Made by a program: the position numbers and the translations under genes. From contig NC_018251.1 in assembly GCF_000227135.1 (NCBI RefSeq), forward strand, positions 847,568 through 877,124: 29,557 nucleotides of DNA, given 5' to 3'. Positions 9,163 to 18,635 of the stretch are shown piece by piece; positions within the stretch are counted from its first letter, which is position 1, and every line of letters starts with the position of its first letter. Under the pieces are notes generated by a model. It ran no database searches, had not been told where the DNA came from, and was given only the letters and a program-made list of their open reading frames with translations. The stretch is from Leishmania donovani. Lineage: Eukaryota > Euglenozoa > Kinetoplastea > Trypanosomatida > Trypanosomatidae.

Positions 9163-10731
9163 TTAGTGAACCCAGATGCGCACGCGCTTGTCCTTCGAAC
9201 CTGTGGCCACCTTCTGCCCATCAGGGCTCCAGTCTGTCGCGTAAATCTCATCGCTATGACCGGACATGTCCTCGACAAGCTCCCGCTTAGCTACGGACCA
9301 CAGCTTCACAGTGGTGTCCTTGCTGCCGGACACCAGCATGCGAGAATCGAGACTCCAGCTGACGTGATACACCGCTGCCACGTGCCCGCGGAAGGTGGTG
9401 ATGAACCTGCCGTCCTCTGCATTCCAGAGCTTCACGCTCTTGTCCGCTGAGCACGAGGCTAGCATCGTCCCATCCGGACTGAACTGGATGTGAAACACAA
9501 CCCCCTGGTGACCTGTCATGCGCGCCACCGGCGTGACAGACTGCTGCGGATTCCACAAGAACATCGTGTTGTCATCGGAGCAGCTTACAAGCCGCTCCGA
9601 ACCGCCAAAGCGAGTCACCACAGCGTCGTAGCGCTTCCGTGCGTGCGCGCACATGTCCTCGCGTGCGCTGAACTTGCGATCCTCGTGGTCGAAAACGCCG
9701 GTGCGCGTGACAAGGTCTGTGCTGAGCGCCAAGAAATTGACCCAGTGCGCATGGCCGCGGAGCACGCACCACGGTGAGCCGGTGCCGGCATCCCACACTA
9801 TTACCGTACGATCCTGTGAGGAAGAGTAGATGCGGTCCTCGCCACCCCACTTCACACATGTGACGCACGACTGATGACCAGATAAGGAGCGCTCCAGCCC
9901 CGTTGCCATGTTCCATATCTTTAACGACGCGTCCTTGCTCGCCGAGACGAAGCGGTCGCACTGAGGGTTGCGGTGCAGCGGCTCCCACGAGACATGAGAC
10001 ACGTACTGGGTGTGCGCCTTGTGCTTCTTGCACCTAAAATCGCCGTAGCCACCGTTATGCGTCCAGTTGGCTAGAATCCCGTCCTTGCTTCCACTCACCA
10101 AGTAACGTCCATCCGGAGACCACGAGAGCACCTGCACCCAGCTCGTGTGCGCCTTAAGCTCCTCCACGGGAGTGAGGGTGTTCATGTCCCAAATACGAAT
10201 CTCCTTGTCGCCGCCACCCGTCGCCAACACCTGGCTGTCTGGAGAAAAGGACACCACCAGCACGGCCTCACTGTGGCCGTCCAGCGTACCAGCGCAGCGC
10301 GTCACGGGACGAACGCGAAACACTGCCTGCGGCTTGTACATAATCTCCACCACCGTTTCCTCCGGTGCAACAAACTCGAGCTTCTCAACATCCTGCGGAC
10401 GCACGCGCCGCCCCTCCTTCAGCATTCGCGCTACGTAGTCGTGCTTCTGCCTCCTGAAAAGGATGTCCTGCACGCTCCTGTTGATTTGCTCGCCATCGAT
10501 GAAAAAAGCGTACGGAATCGTTTTCGCCTCTTCATCTTGCAGTAGTGAAGAGAGAAGCTCATCGAGCTGCTTCGGCGTCGCAGACGCAGGGAGCAGGATT
10601 TGAGTGCCGCTTGGTGTCCCGTGTTCATCCAAAAGCCGTACCATGATCTTCGGCGCCGTGCCGCCGTCTTCGTCGCTGTGCAGCTCCACCTCGCGAACGA
10701 CGTCGCGCTTCTGCTTTTTCCGCACTGGCAT
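9163..10731 (-). CDS. NLE1/Rsa4-family WD40 ribosome-assembly factor (Notchless homologue)
   Basis: The protein has 522 residues, close to yeast Rsa4 and human NLE1. It starts with an NLE domain (about 28-135), a ubiquitin-like fold that in yeast docks on the MIDAS domain of the AAA-ATPase Rea1/Midasin to release assembly factors from pre-60S particles. The family motif RPVTRCAGTLDGHSEAV (141-157) leads into an eight-blade WD40 propeller. GH and WD-type repeat ends are visible at DGHSEAV...IRIWD (151-182), KAHTSWV...ANWTH, KAHTQYV...KIWN, SGHQSCV...IVWD, RGHAHWV...MFLWN, TGHQGVV...KLWN, RGHVAAV...KLWS and SGHSDEI...RIWVH. An insertion of about 40 residues (around 338-378) sits inside the fifth blade, as in the family. 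Acidic residues at 124-125 (PEE) may match the Rea1-binding Glu of yeast; this needs an alignment. It probably acts in the nucleolus or nucleoplasm. Confidence 0.95.
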   Translation of the reverse strand: MPVRKKQKRDVVREVELHSDEDGGTAPKIMVRLLDEHGTPSGTQILLPASATPKQLDELLSSLLQDEEAKTIPYAFFIDGEQINRSVQDILFRRQKHDYVARMLKEGRRVRPQDVEKLEFVAPEETVVEIMYKPQAVFRVRPVTRCAGTLDGHSEAVLVVSFSPDSQVLATGGGDKEIRIWDMNTLTPVEELKAHTSWVQVLSWSPDGRYLVSGSKDGILANWTHNGGYGDFRCKKHKAHTQYVSHVSWEPLHRNPQCDRFVSASKDASLKIWNMATGLERSLSGHQSCVTCVKWGGEDRIYSSSQDRTVIVWDAGTGSPWCVLRGHAHWVNFLALSTDLVTRTGVFDHEDRKFSAREDMCAHARKRYDAVVTRFGGSERLVSCSDDNTMFLWNPQQSVTPVARMTGHQGVVFHIQFSPDGTMLASCSADKSVKLWNAEDGRFITTFRGHVAAVYHVSWSLDSRMLVSGSKDTTVKLWSVAKRELVEDMSGHSDEIYATDWSPDGQKVATGSKDKRVRIWVH

Positions 10732-10860
10732 GGCTGTGGGCCTTCCACAACGGCACTGCAGCAGCGAGTACTGGAGCTAGTAGTGAAACTCCACGAAATG
10801 GAGAAGAACCGCTGCCGCTTGGCGATACTGTTTTATAAGAAAAAGAGGAGGCGTCAGTAT
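10732..10860 (-). promoter_or_regulatory. Predicted spliced-leader acceptor of the NLE1-like gene
   Basis: On the minus strand, a pyrimidine tract (about 10836-10852, mostly T and C) is followed by the first AG at 10829-10828. The implied 5' UTR of 96 bases contains no ATG before the start at 10731, so the longest ATG frame is supported. Prediction from sequence only. Confidence 0.5.
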
Positions 10861-11391
10861 AGGCGTGTGGGACAGGGGTGGGGGTGGGCGGAGGGAGCCG
10901 CATAAAAACGGGGCACGAGAGAACAAACAAGTCGAGATGAGAATAAAAGCGGAGGATGGACGGATATACACATGTAAGCATGAAAAGAGAGGTGCGCTGT
11001 GAATAGCATGTGATACATTCGCGATGGAAGAAACGATGCTGCTGCAGGGAGGTTACCGCCAACAGGCAGGAGTTGGGTGAAAGCGAGAGCGGCACAGACG
11101 GTGCGAGGAAGCTAGAAATACAATTCTCAAAAGGCGCGGGTCTTTTTGTTTTTTTTTTCCAGCCACGCTGCTTCTACTTTTCGTCATGACCACGATGCCG
11201 TGAGGCACACGCTGTACCCCGTGACTCCTCTGTACCTGAATCCCCCATTCCCTTCCCTCGCTCGGTCAGAGTGCTGGCGGTCATGGGAGAAAGGATCATT
11301 TGAGAGCAGAAAAATACCGAAACGATAAAAAACGCCGCACAACTTCTCATAAGCACGACCTTTGCACCCCTTAGGGACAACGGAAGCAATG
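10861..11391. other. Spacer downstream of the DHHC-type gene
   Basis: No gene is seen. This should be the 3' UTR of the DHHC-type gene and the upstream part of the NLE1-like gene. Short frames of 60-156 codons are low-complexity and unsupported. Confidence 0.5.
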
Positions 11392-12351
11392 TCAGAAGAA
11401 GCAGAGCCAGAGTATGAAGCGCACCACCGGCTCTTTGGCGTGCCGCCTGCGGCGCAGGAACTCTCTTGTCGTCCAACCACGCCGCAACACGAACATCTGA
11501 AATCCGAGAAGAGCGGTCAAGAACACGTCAAACACAAACACCAAAATTGCTCCAAAGTTTGTGATGGCGTCACCGTGCGCGAGGGTCCACAGGGCATACT
11601 TGTACAAGAGGTAGCTGAGGTTTGCAACGCCGGTTACAAGACAGCACAGGAACAAACGCCTGTTACGGTCACCGACGCAGTTGCCGATAAAGTAGCAGTG
11701 GTGGTCCATCTGCTTGATGTGGGAGCCACAACGCCGGCAGTAAGAAATGCCGTCATGCCCTTCCGCCGAAGCACTACGGGAGATGACCTGGGGTACACTA
11801 AAAACGCACGACGCGTAAAAGAGCGCGAAGAGCCCCACGAGGACGAGATAAGCAACATCCGAGGAGTGACACTGGACCAGCAGTGACAACTGCACACCTC
11901 GCAAATACGGCAGGTGGTCGACCAGGTCCCACACAAAAAAGAGCGGGTTGCAGGCTCGAGCATCAGCGTTTCCGCCCGTCTTGGTTCGAGCCACGAACAT
12001 CACGATGTAATACTGCCACGCGAAGGAGAGAGTGACGAGGGCGACATGTGCTCTGCCAAGGATGCGCGACCGAGTATGCACCGACTGAGGCGCGTGCTGA
12101 GACATGCACATGGCCTCGCTCACAAAGCACTTGCCAAAAACGAAGTTGCCGAGCATCAAGATAGCCGGTAGGAACAGTGCCGCATACACCGCCCCCCACG
12201 ACGTGAGTGCCTCCTCCCATGTCGTCATTGGGCCGGGTGCACTTTCGGTGGCCCTGGGAGACGTCAAATATGATTGCCAAAGCGAGAAAGTCACCCTCTC
12301 CCGTTCTCCACCGGCTTGCCCTCTCCTTTTTCGTTGCCCCAGCCCCTCCAT
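11392..12351 (-). CDS. DHHC-type membrane protein (putative palmitoyltransferase, divergent)
   Basis: DHHC proteins transfer palmitate to cysteines on the cytosolic face of membranes. From the ATG at 12351 the product has 319 residues. Hydrophobic helices lie at about 53-72, 100-121 and 165-185, then the zinc-binding loop, then 234-255 and 265-288. The loop has CRRC (205-208), MDHHC (215-219), NCVGDRN (224-230) and LF, and a TTRE motif (294-297) follows the last helix, the TTxE motif of the family. The upstream half of the usual cysteine-rich domain (Cys-x2-Cys followed by His-Cys) is missing, so only one complete set of zinc ligands is obvious. An in-frame ATG at 12228 gives a 278-residue version. 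It may be the true start, because an out-of-frame ATG at 12356 precedes the longer one and the extra 41 residues are low-complexity. Enzyme activity is inferred from DHHC and TTxE only. Confidence 0.85.
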   Translation of the reverse strand: MEGLGQRKRRGQAGGERERVTFSLWQSYLTSPRATESAPGPMTTWEEALTSWGAVYAALFLPAILMLGNFVFGKCFVSEAMCMSQHAPQSVHTRSRILGRAHVALVTLSFAWQYYIVMFVARTKTGGNADARACNPLFFVWDLVDHLPYLRGVQLSLLVQCHSSDVAYLVLVGLFALFYASCVFSVPQVISRSASAEGHDGISYCRRCGSHIKQMDHHCYFIGNCVGDRNRRLFLCCLVTGVANLSYLLYKYALWTLAHGDAITNFGAILVFVFDVFLTALLGFQMFVLRRGWTTREFLRRRRHAKEPVVRFILWLCFF

Positions 12352-13149
12352 GTCATGGAAAGGGGACCAACGTATGCAATGTGAAGTCGAAGAAAGAAGA
12401 AAACACAAAAAGGGGGAAGGAGAGGTGAAGGTCAGCCACCACCAGATTGATAATCATCGGGGGAAAGGGCAACAGTGAGTGCAGTTCAACAAATTTCAAA
12501 CCGGTACAACAGCATGCCGACGGCATCCATCACCCCTAGCGAAATGTGGCTCGACTTGCTTGCTCTAACGATCAGTACCCAATGATGCACGCCACACCTC
12601 CACCTTCTAGGACTGCTATTTCGTTCTCGACTTTTTTCTCGCTCAGTTCTTGTGCATTCTCTGCTTTGTGCAAAGTCAAGCTTTCCCCATCGCACCCTGC
12701 TGAAAGACTAGTCAGCGTCCAACGTGGCCAAGCCGTGGAAGCATGATGGTAATGGTGGTGGGGAGTAACAGAGCAACTACCGCGGCAGCGGTGCGGTCCT
12801 CTCGTCTGAATGGGGGAGGATCCACCGCTGCGGATTGACCGCGCGAGGGTTGACTGAGTCCTTACCCCTCGTCCTCGCTGTTTCCGCCACCCACTGCGTG
12901 AAGACAATCGGTGGCGAGCACCGATAGCTGCATGTCCCGGAATGCACAGAAGCAAAACAAAAGTGCTGAGTTACAAGTGCGATCGACCGGCAAAAACGGA
13001 GGGAAGCCCTCTAAAAGAAAATGAGCAGCTGGCTGAGCGAGGAGCGCAAACAGTGCTGCGCAGAGAGAGGATGAAGATGCAGCAGCGTTACATCACCGAG
13101 CGAACTACAAGCAGGGCAAAAGCAAAAGAAAGACGAAGATGAGAAGCAC
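12352..13149. other. Spacer between XPD and the DHHC-type gene
   Basis: About 800 bases without a recognisable gene. On the minus strand a pyrimidine-rich stretch at about 12385-12425 precedes the DHHC-type gene. The remainder should be XPD 3' UTR. Small frames on both strands are mutually exclusive and low-complexity. Confidence 0.5.
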
Positions 13150-15591
13150 TCACTCCCTCTCACCATCTCGCTTGCGCTTTCGACTACCGGCCTCTGGCTC
13201 GCGCACTGCGGTGATACCAACAATCTCCTCATACTCCGTCTTTGGCGCCGTCACGGTGCTCACATTCTCGGCAGCTAGGGTTTCCGAGAAAGATGCGTAC
13301 TTGGCAGCTGATGAGCTCAGTCTACCCATCCTTCGGAGAGTCTCTTTCGAGAGCAAAGTGGTGCCGAGGTCCTTCTCGTGCTCCCATGGCTGCGCCATCT
13401 CCTTGAAGAACCCCCGGGCAACCGCGACGGCAGCATCAACGCTCAGATTGGTGTTGTTCTTCAGGCACTGCACGATCCAGCGTGGAATCTTCTTGACTTT
13501 GTCATTGAGCGCGAAGCGCTTATCGACCAGAAGCATCATTCCGTAGTCTGTCTTGTTGCGCAGCACCCGCCCGATGCACTGCGACGCCTGGCGCATTGCA
13601 TCGAAGTTGCGAAACTCGCTTTCTGATATGCCAAGGCACACCTCCATCCAGTGCATCCGCTGTCGCAGGGGCTCATCGTTCGGGGGCAAAAAGGGAACAC
13701 CGAACATAACCACGGCACGACCGTAATGGCGATCGAAATCGATTCCCTCTGCGATCTTGCCGCGAGCAATCGACATGAATATGGCGCCGCGCCCAATGTC
13801 GCACGCTCGGCGGTAGTTGGCGAGTGCAACCGACGTCTCCTCCACACCCTGAGTCTCGACAAAGATGAGCTTGTGCTTCGCCAGCTTCTGCAGAAACCCG
13901 GAGCTGTGCCAAGCGAGCAGCACCTCGCCCATGTACTGGTACCCCGTGAAAAAGCACACCATCCCGTCAGGAACCGTCTTTGCCAGCTCGAGTAGCAGGC
14001 TCTCGTACGCCGATGTAACGAGCGCCTGCGCAGTTGGGTTCGTGCGCACCTTGAAACTACTGGTGACCTCCTCAGCTGTGATGCTCACGCTCTCCGAGCT
14101 GCGGGTCACAATCACTGGCGCAATGCACTTGCGTGACAGGGTCATTTGAAACGACTTCGAGATGGCCGGGGTAAATCCCAGGATTTTCGGATAAATGTCC
14201 ATGGGCGAGAGTGTGCCGGAGGTGAGGATGACACTGCGGTACCGGGCAAAAGTGTCCCGAAGCGCCAGAGAGGCGTCCACGCAGACGGTGCGGATGACGG
14301 GATCTGGAATCTGCGGCCGCGTTGGGTCAAATGCCTCGCACACCACTACGAACCCCGGTTTTTCGTACCGGTCATCCGTGTAGTACATGGAGAGCAGTGT
14401 GTACATCTGTGCGATAAGCGCTACGGGGCGGTACTTGCCGGCATTCGTGACTTGCAGGGTTGTCAGCAGCACCTTCAGGCGCTCGGACAAGTAGCGGAAG
14501 TGGCTAATCTCCAGCGCGCATTCCTCTTTCAGCTTCGTGAGAAACGTCAGCGGGTCAGCCACGTATGTACGAGTGATGCGCGCCACAATGCGATGCGTAA
14601 AGTCGACAAGACGCTGCATGAATGCGAGAAAGTGGTTGGCCTGGCGCAACGACGCGGGAATGGCGCCCTCAGCTACGTTGGCTGGAATCGCAGGCGCCTC
14701 CACCAGTGCGCGCTGCTCTGGGTCGCGCGCCATCTCAGTCATAGCCAGCCCGTTCACGAGGCGGTCGTACTCATCCTGCAGCATCTGCCGGTTCGTCGCC
14801 TTCAAATGGTCCAGCTCCTTGCTCAAGTCCTTCATATTCTGCTTTGCGTCCAGGGAGTCTTTCTTCGTGAGGATGAGTGACATGGCCTCGATGCATACAT
14901 CGTCCACGTTGTGGCCCTCGTCCATCACGACAATCGTGTTCTCGTTCAGGAACTCCTTCGTCACCTCCGACACTACGGGATCCACCATGTACAGATACGA
15001 GTGCACGATAATGTCAACGACGGGGAGGGCCTTGCGCACCAGGTAGTAGGGACACACGTGGTGCTGCTCACCAAAGTCTTTCAAGTCGTCCAATGAGTAC
15101 ACACCTGGAGGAAGCTCTAATGGTGCTTGAGCCAGCGTGTCATAATACCCGCATCGCCCTTCCTGCTGCCACGGAGCCGTAATCGAGCGGCAGCCGGCGT
15201 CCACTTCGTCCGGGTGTATAAGCGAGGCGACGCTAGTCTCAATGCACAGGTTCTTTTTCGCTGTCAGACAGAGGCCACGCAGCGGTCGAAGCTGCTCGCC
15301 TTCCGCTTCCCAGTGCTTCAGCAGCTTCCGCATTTCGCCCATCGTCTTCACCATCTCCTCCACTGTTCGGGTGCAGTACACCACCTTCCGCTTCTCGTGG
15401 GCGTGGTGATGCAGATACGCGACCAAGATCGACAGCAGTGAGATTGTCTTTCCAGTGCCCGACGGCATCTCCAACACCATGTGTCCTCCCTTGTCAAGGC
15501 CGCGCTTCAGCTCCGTTATGTAGTCCAGCTGCTCCGGATAGATGTACTCGTACGGGAACACCACGAGCACATCCTCAACGTAGAGCTTCAT
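13150..15591 (-). CDS. XPD: XPD/Rad3-family DNA helicase, TFIIH subunit
   Basis: The product has 813 residues, slightly longer than human XPD (760). XPD is a 5'-3' iron-sulfur helicase of TFIIH, used in nucleotide excision repair; in trypanosomatids TFIIH is also known to serve spliced-leader RNA transcription. The N-terminus matches the family from residue 1 (FPYEYIYPEQ at 12-21). Walker A is SGTGKT (44-49). The four iron-sulfur cysteines are Cys115, Cys134, Cys147 and Cys180. Motif II reads DEGH (224-227) where the family normally has DEAH. Motif VI is QCIGRVLR (671-678). A basic tail (SRKRKRDGERE) could be a nuclear signal. The frame remains open 41 codons upstream, but that extension begins with GTG and is not XPD-like, so the ATG at 15591 is chosen. 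Confidence 0.97.
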   Translation of the reverse strand: MKLYVEDVLVVFPYEYIYPEQLDYITELKRGLDKGGHMVLEMPSGTGKTISLLSILVAYLHHHAHEKRKVVYCTRTVEEMVKTMGEMRKLLKHWEAEGEQLRPLRGLCLTAKKNLCIETSVASLIHPDEVDAGCRSITAPWQQEGRCGYYDTLAQAPLELPPGVYSLDDLKDFGEQHHVCPYYLVRKALPVVDIIVHSYLYMVDPVVSEVTKEFLNENTIVVMDEGHNVDDVCIEAMSLILTKKDSLDAKQNMKDLSKELDHLKATNRQMLQDEYDRLVNGLAMTEMARDPEQRALVEAPAIPANVAEGAIPASLRQANHFLAFMQRLVDFTHRIVARITRTYVADPLTFLTKLKEECALEISHFRYLSERLKVLLTTLQVTNAGKYRPVALIAQMYTLLSMYYTDDRYEKPGFVVVCEAFDPTRPQIPDPVIRTVCVDASLALRDTFARYRSVILTSGTLSPMDIYPKILGFTPAISKSFQMTLSRKCIAPVIVTRSSESVSITAEEVTSSFKVRTNPTAQALVTSAYESLLLELAKTVPDGMVCFFTGYQYMGEVLLAWHSSGFLQKLAKHKLIFVETQGVEETSVALANYRRACDIGRGAIFMSIARGKIAEGIDFDRHYGRAVVMFGVPFLPPNDEPLRQRMHWMEVCLGISESEFRNFDAMRQASQCIGRVLRNKTDYGMMLLVDKRFALNDKVKKIPRWIVQCLKNNTNLSVDAAVAVARGFFKEMAQPWEHEKDLGTTLLSKETLRRMGRLSSSAAKYASFSETLAAENVSTVTAPKTEYEEIVGITAVREPEAGSRKRKRDGERE

Positions 15592-15623
15592 GGCCAGCCT
15601 ATACACAACAAATTCATATACAT
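15588..15623 (-). other. Short upstream frame overlapping the XPD start codon
   Basis: On the minus strand an ATG at 15623 opens an 11-codon frame whose TGA (15590-15588) overlaps the XPD ATG in the arrangement ATGA. A second in-frame ATG is at 15617. It would be part of the mRNA only if splicing occurs upstream, for example at the AG at 15763-15762 after a strong pyrimidine tract. It would be lost if splicing uses the AG near 15644. Confidence 0.35.
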
Positions 15624-16307
15624 GTCGCACCCAGCCTGGAGGCGTTGCTGTCGCCTTGATGCAGCACTCCTGTCCCTTTGCGTCGCTGTGAGAGCGAACT
15701 GTGGAAGGATCCACGGTGCAAGGGATAGAGGAGAATTCAATGGAATGGCGTTTTCGGGAAACTCAAAAAAAGGAAGGAAGTGAAGGGAAGTGGTCCGACA
15801 CAAGAGAGAAACAAGAACAAGAATACAAAGGAAAACGCGCATGGATGGGCAATGAGGAGAAAGTCATCCGGGCAGCTCCTATGCGCCCTCCCTTTCGAGG
15901 GCAATCAATGCCCCCCTCCCCCCACTGGCGTGTACCTGTGTGCGTTTGTAGGGAACAGGGAGGAGACAGAGACAACTGCGCAGCTGATGTTCCACTGTTG
16001 TTGCTGTCGCTCGAGACGACCTCGCACTGCAACCTCAGGCGGCGGGTGCTACCATCACACCGCCCTAGCAACGGCACCGCATTGTATCGATAGTAGCGAT
16101 AGTCGACGCCACACCACACAACCTCCTGTATCCGCAGCCTTTTGCCCCTTCCTTGTCGGCGAAGGCGAGGGCCATCGTACTTTGTTATCCTAGTCACTTA
16201 CAGCAGTGTCAGAAGTCGTACGATCAGCACACAGTAAAAAATAAAAACAGTGCCGAGAGAGAGGCACCACGCTTCTGGCTCCGTGTCTCCCGTCTGCTTG
16301 TATCCAC
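15592..16307. other. Spacer between the cullin and XPD genes
   Basis: No gene is seen. On the minus strand a strong pyrimidine tract (about 15765-15790) is followed by an AG at 15763-15762, a candidate spliced-leader site for XPD with a 5' UTR of about 170 bases. The right part should be cullin 3' UTR. Confidence 0.5.
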
Positions 16308-18542
16308 TCAGGCAATATAATGGTAGACGCCTTTGCTGCGGGGATCGCGGCTAATGTACTCTCGTCGGATCAGCTCCTCTATGCGCTGTTTGATCAGCTT
16401 GACATCCGGCAAAAATCGTGAGCTTAGCTGCTGCTGACACTCAAGAACTAGCTCCGCGTGGTCAAGGGAGCGACGCCCTTTCATAATACGCACCAGCGCT
16501 CCGTCGATGGCCGGCTTTCTGTCCTCTTCGACTTGCTTTGATATGTGTTCGCTTTCGCCAACGCTCACGCGCGCAAGCGACGGAGGAATTCGCATCCGCC
16601 GCGCTCTGCAGACGAAATCGTCGTTGACTGTAAGCTCGTCATCCATCTGTAAGAGCGCCTTCCCAGATTTCCTGGTGAGGATGCGGCTGCGAATGAGAGG
16701 CGGCAGGTATCGCTGGAGTGAGGCGAACGTAGCATGGCACCGGTCTCCAATTTGCTGGGGTGTGCATACTGGCGATGAGTTGAAGCACAGCAGAATCAAT
16801 ACTTGGATGCCGCACGCAAAAAACAACTGAGTGCCTTTCTTGAAAGAGCCCTGCAGCTCGCCACTGCTGCACTCGTGCGACCACGTCAGCACGCGGCCTG
16901 ACTTACCGGAGAGATACTCGTCGCGAAGCGGCTCCAAGACGCGCTGCAAGAATGGCGGAACAACAATATCGGGCTCGTCGGAAAGTCGAGATGGCCAGAT
17001 CCCTTTCTTAGCAACGAGAAGCTCCACCTCGAATGTCATGGGTACGTTCTTGCTCGCCAACACCTCCATTGCACGAAAACTGTTGGAGGTCTCCCAGTCG
17101 TGCAGCATGCTCTCCAAGCACGCGGTGCTAGTCGGGCCGCAGCGCTGCCGGAAGCGCTGGATGAGCGCGCGCTCATTTGCCTCGCTGAATTTTTTAACAG
17201 GCAAAAGAATGCGGTCGGCCATGTGCTCGCGAGACGTAGCTATGAAACGATCGCGCTCCGTCACATATGCTAAAGTGGCTACAATGCGATCCATCTCTAC
17301 GCTGGCTGGCCCCGCCTCGTGCTGGAAGAGGTGGTTCACATAGTGCGAGAGCCACTCACAGAAGGGCACGATGCGGCTTTCACCACCACCGCAGCTGCTC
17401 GTGACGGCAACGCCGTGGTTGTAGCATGCCTCGAGCCCCTCACGAACAGCCTTGGAGAGAGTGAACTCGAGCTGAAAACAGCGCGACAGCAGTTGCGGGT
17501 ACACCTCCTGCAAGTGCATCATCCCCGTGGTGTAGGCCACGACATCAACGGAAGCCTCCTCACCTTTGAACCTCTCGCACAGCTCCAGACCCTCAGTCTC
17601 GATTTCCTTCTTGATCAGGCCCGCGAGAAGTGCGATGCCAGATTGGCGCCTGGAGAAGAAACTGTTGCACATCTTCAGCTGGGCCTCGTCCCGGCTTCGC
17701 AGCATCGCTCGAACACCGGAAGGCGAGTCCACTAGCTTCCGCCGTGTAACGGGGGAGTCGACAAGGGTAGCCTCGACACACGTCATAATGCGCTCTTCAT
17801 CCTGCGTGGAGAAGTAGCGACGACAGATGCTCCGCTCATGTGTGAGGGCATCGTGAACGGAGCGAAGGAAAACCGCCGCGTCGGCTACAGCATCCCACTC
17901 CTGCAAAAACCGCTCGTAGTCCCTCTTCGTCTTGTCCAAGTACGGCTCTAGAAACGCGGTGAGGTAGATTGACTGAGTGTCCTCGATGTTCATGGAGGAA
18001 AAGAGTCCGATTGCCGTGGAGATCTGCTTTGCGTCGGTGCTCACGACGCGATCAGCCCTCTCTTTCAGAAGCAGCTTCTGCGTAATCGAGCTCACTACGT
18101 CGGCATTCTTCTTGAAGACCTGCTCCAGAAAAATGCTCAGACCCACCTGCTGAAGCGACGGCTTTGAATGGTACACAATGTAGTACCGGGATAGATATCC
18201 GAACGTCCGCATGTTCCATTTCATTAGGATCTTGTAGTGGTCCCACACGTCCAAAATCTTCTGAAAAAGCTCCTGTTCAGAGTCGCCGGAAAGGTCGCGG
18301 TATCGCCACAGGTAGGTAGTAAGCATTTCATTGTACTCCATGTACAACAGCTCCCCGGCGTCATAGCCGGGGTACTCGGCAGCCTTCGATGTGTTCCGCG
18401 TTGCTGCCGTGTAGACGGTATTGTAGTGGTTCATTCGTCTCTCGAAGGTGTTGTATCCTTGGAAGTCGCTATTCGCCAAGTCGGCGAGGGTCTCGAAGTC
18501 TGCCTTCATCTTGCGCAAAGCCTGCCGATCCTCTTCCAACAT
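16308..18542 (-). CDS. Cullin (scaffold of a cullin-RING ubiquitin ligase)
   Basis: This 744-residue protein has the size and layout of a canonical cullin. The N-terminal helical repeats (about 1-390) should bind an adaptor; residues such as YNTVYTAATRN (about 39-49) match the usual early cullin motif. The cullin-homology region follows. The C-terminal winged-helix tail has VRIMKGRR, with Lys688 at the place of NEDD8 attachment, and ends LIKQRIEELIRREYISRD...YHYIA, a typical cullin end. It should organise a RING protein with an E2 and a substrate receptor to ubiquitinate targets in cytosol or nucleus. It is nearest to the CUL1 type by overall appearance, but the subfamily cannot be fixed without a tree. 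The open frame continues 10 codons upstream only through a TTG, so the ATG at 18542 is used. Confidence 0.94.
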   Translation of the reverse strand: MLEEDRQALRKMKADFETLADLANSDFQGYNTFERRMNHYNTVYTAATRNTSKAAEYPGYDAGELLYMEYNEMLTTYLWRYRDLSGDSEQELFQKILDVWDHYKILMKWNMRTFGYLSRYYIVYHSKPSLQQVGLSIFLEQVFKKNADVVSSITQKLLLKERADRVVSTDAKQISTAIGLFSSMNIEDTQSIYLTAFLEPYLDKTKRDYERFLQEWDAVADAAVFLRSVHDALTHERSICRRYFSTQDEERIMTCVEATLVDSPVTRRKLVDSPSGVRAMLRSRDEAQLKMCNSFFSRRQSGIALLAGLIKKEIETEGLELCERFKGEEASVDVVAYTTGMMHLQEVYPQLLSRCFQLEFTLSKAVREGLEACYNHGVAVTSSCGGGESRIVPFCEWLSHYVNHLFQHEAGPASVEMDRIVATLAYVTERDRFIATSREHMADRILLPVKKFSEANERALIQRFRQRCGPTSTACLESMLHDWETSNSFRAMEVLASKNVPMTFEVELLVAKKGIWPSRLSDEPDIVVPPFLQRVLEPLRDEYLSGKSGRVLTWSHECSSGELQGSFKKGTQLFFACGIQVLILLCFNSSPVCTPQQIGDRCHATFASLQRYLPPLIRSRILTRKSGKALLQMDDELTVNDDFVCRARRMRIPPSLARVSVGESEHISKQVEEDRKPAIDGALVRIMKGRRSLDHAELVLECQQQLSSRFLPDVKLIKQRIEELIRREYISRDPRSKGVYHYIA

Positions 18543-18635
18543 GGTTGCTACCCTCAGAGGTGAAAGAAACAAGTACTTCTGTTCTGGTGAAGTATTTCAC
18601 AGCATAGAAGAAGGGAGAAAGGAGAAGAAAGAACG
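18543..18635 (-). promoter_or_regulatory. Predicted spliced-leader acceptor of the cullin gene
   Basis: On the minus strand a nearly pure pyrimidine tract (about 18606-18633) is followed by the first AG at 18585-18584. The implied 41-base 5' UTR has no ATG before the start at 18542. This is one of the clearest acceptor predictions in the window. Confidence 0.6.

Noticed and set aside
13150..15714. 854-codon version of XPD
   Set aside because: It would need a GTG start. XPD similarity begins exactly at the ATG at 15591.
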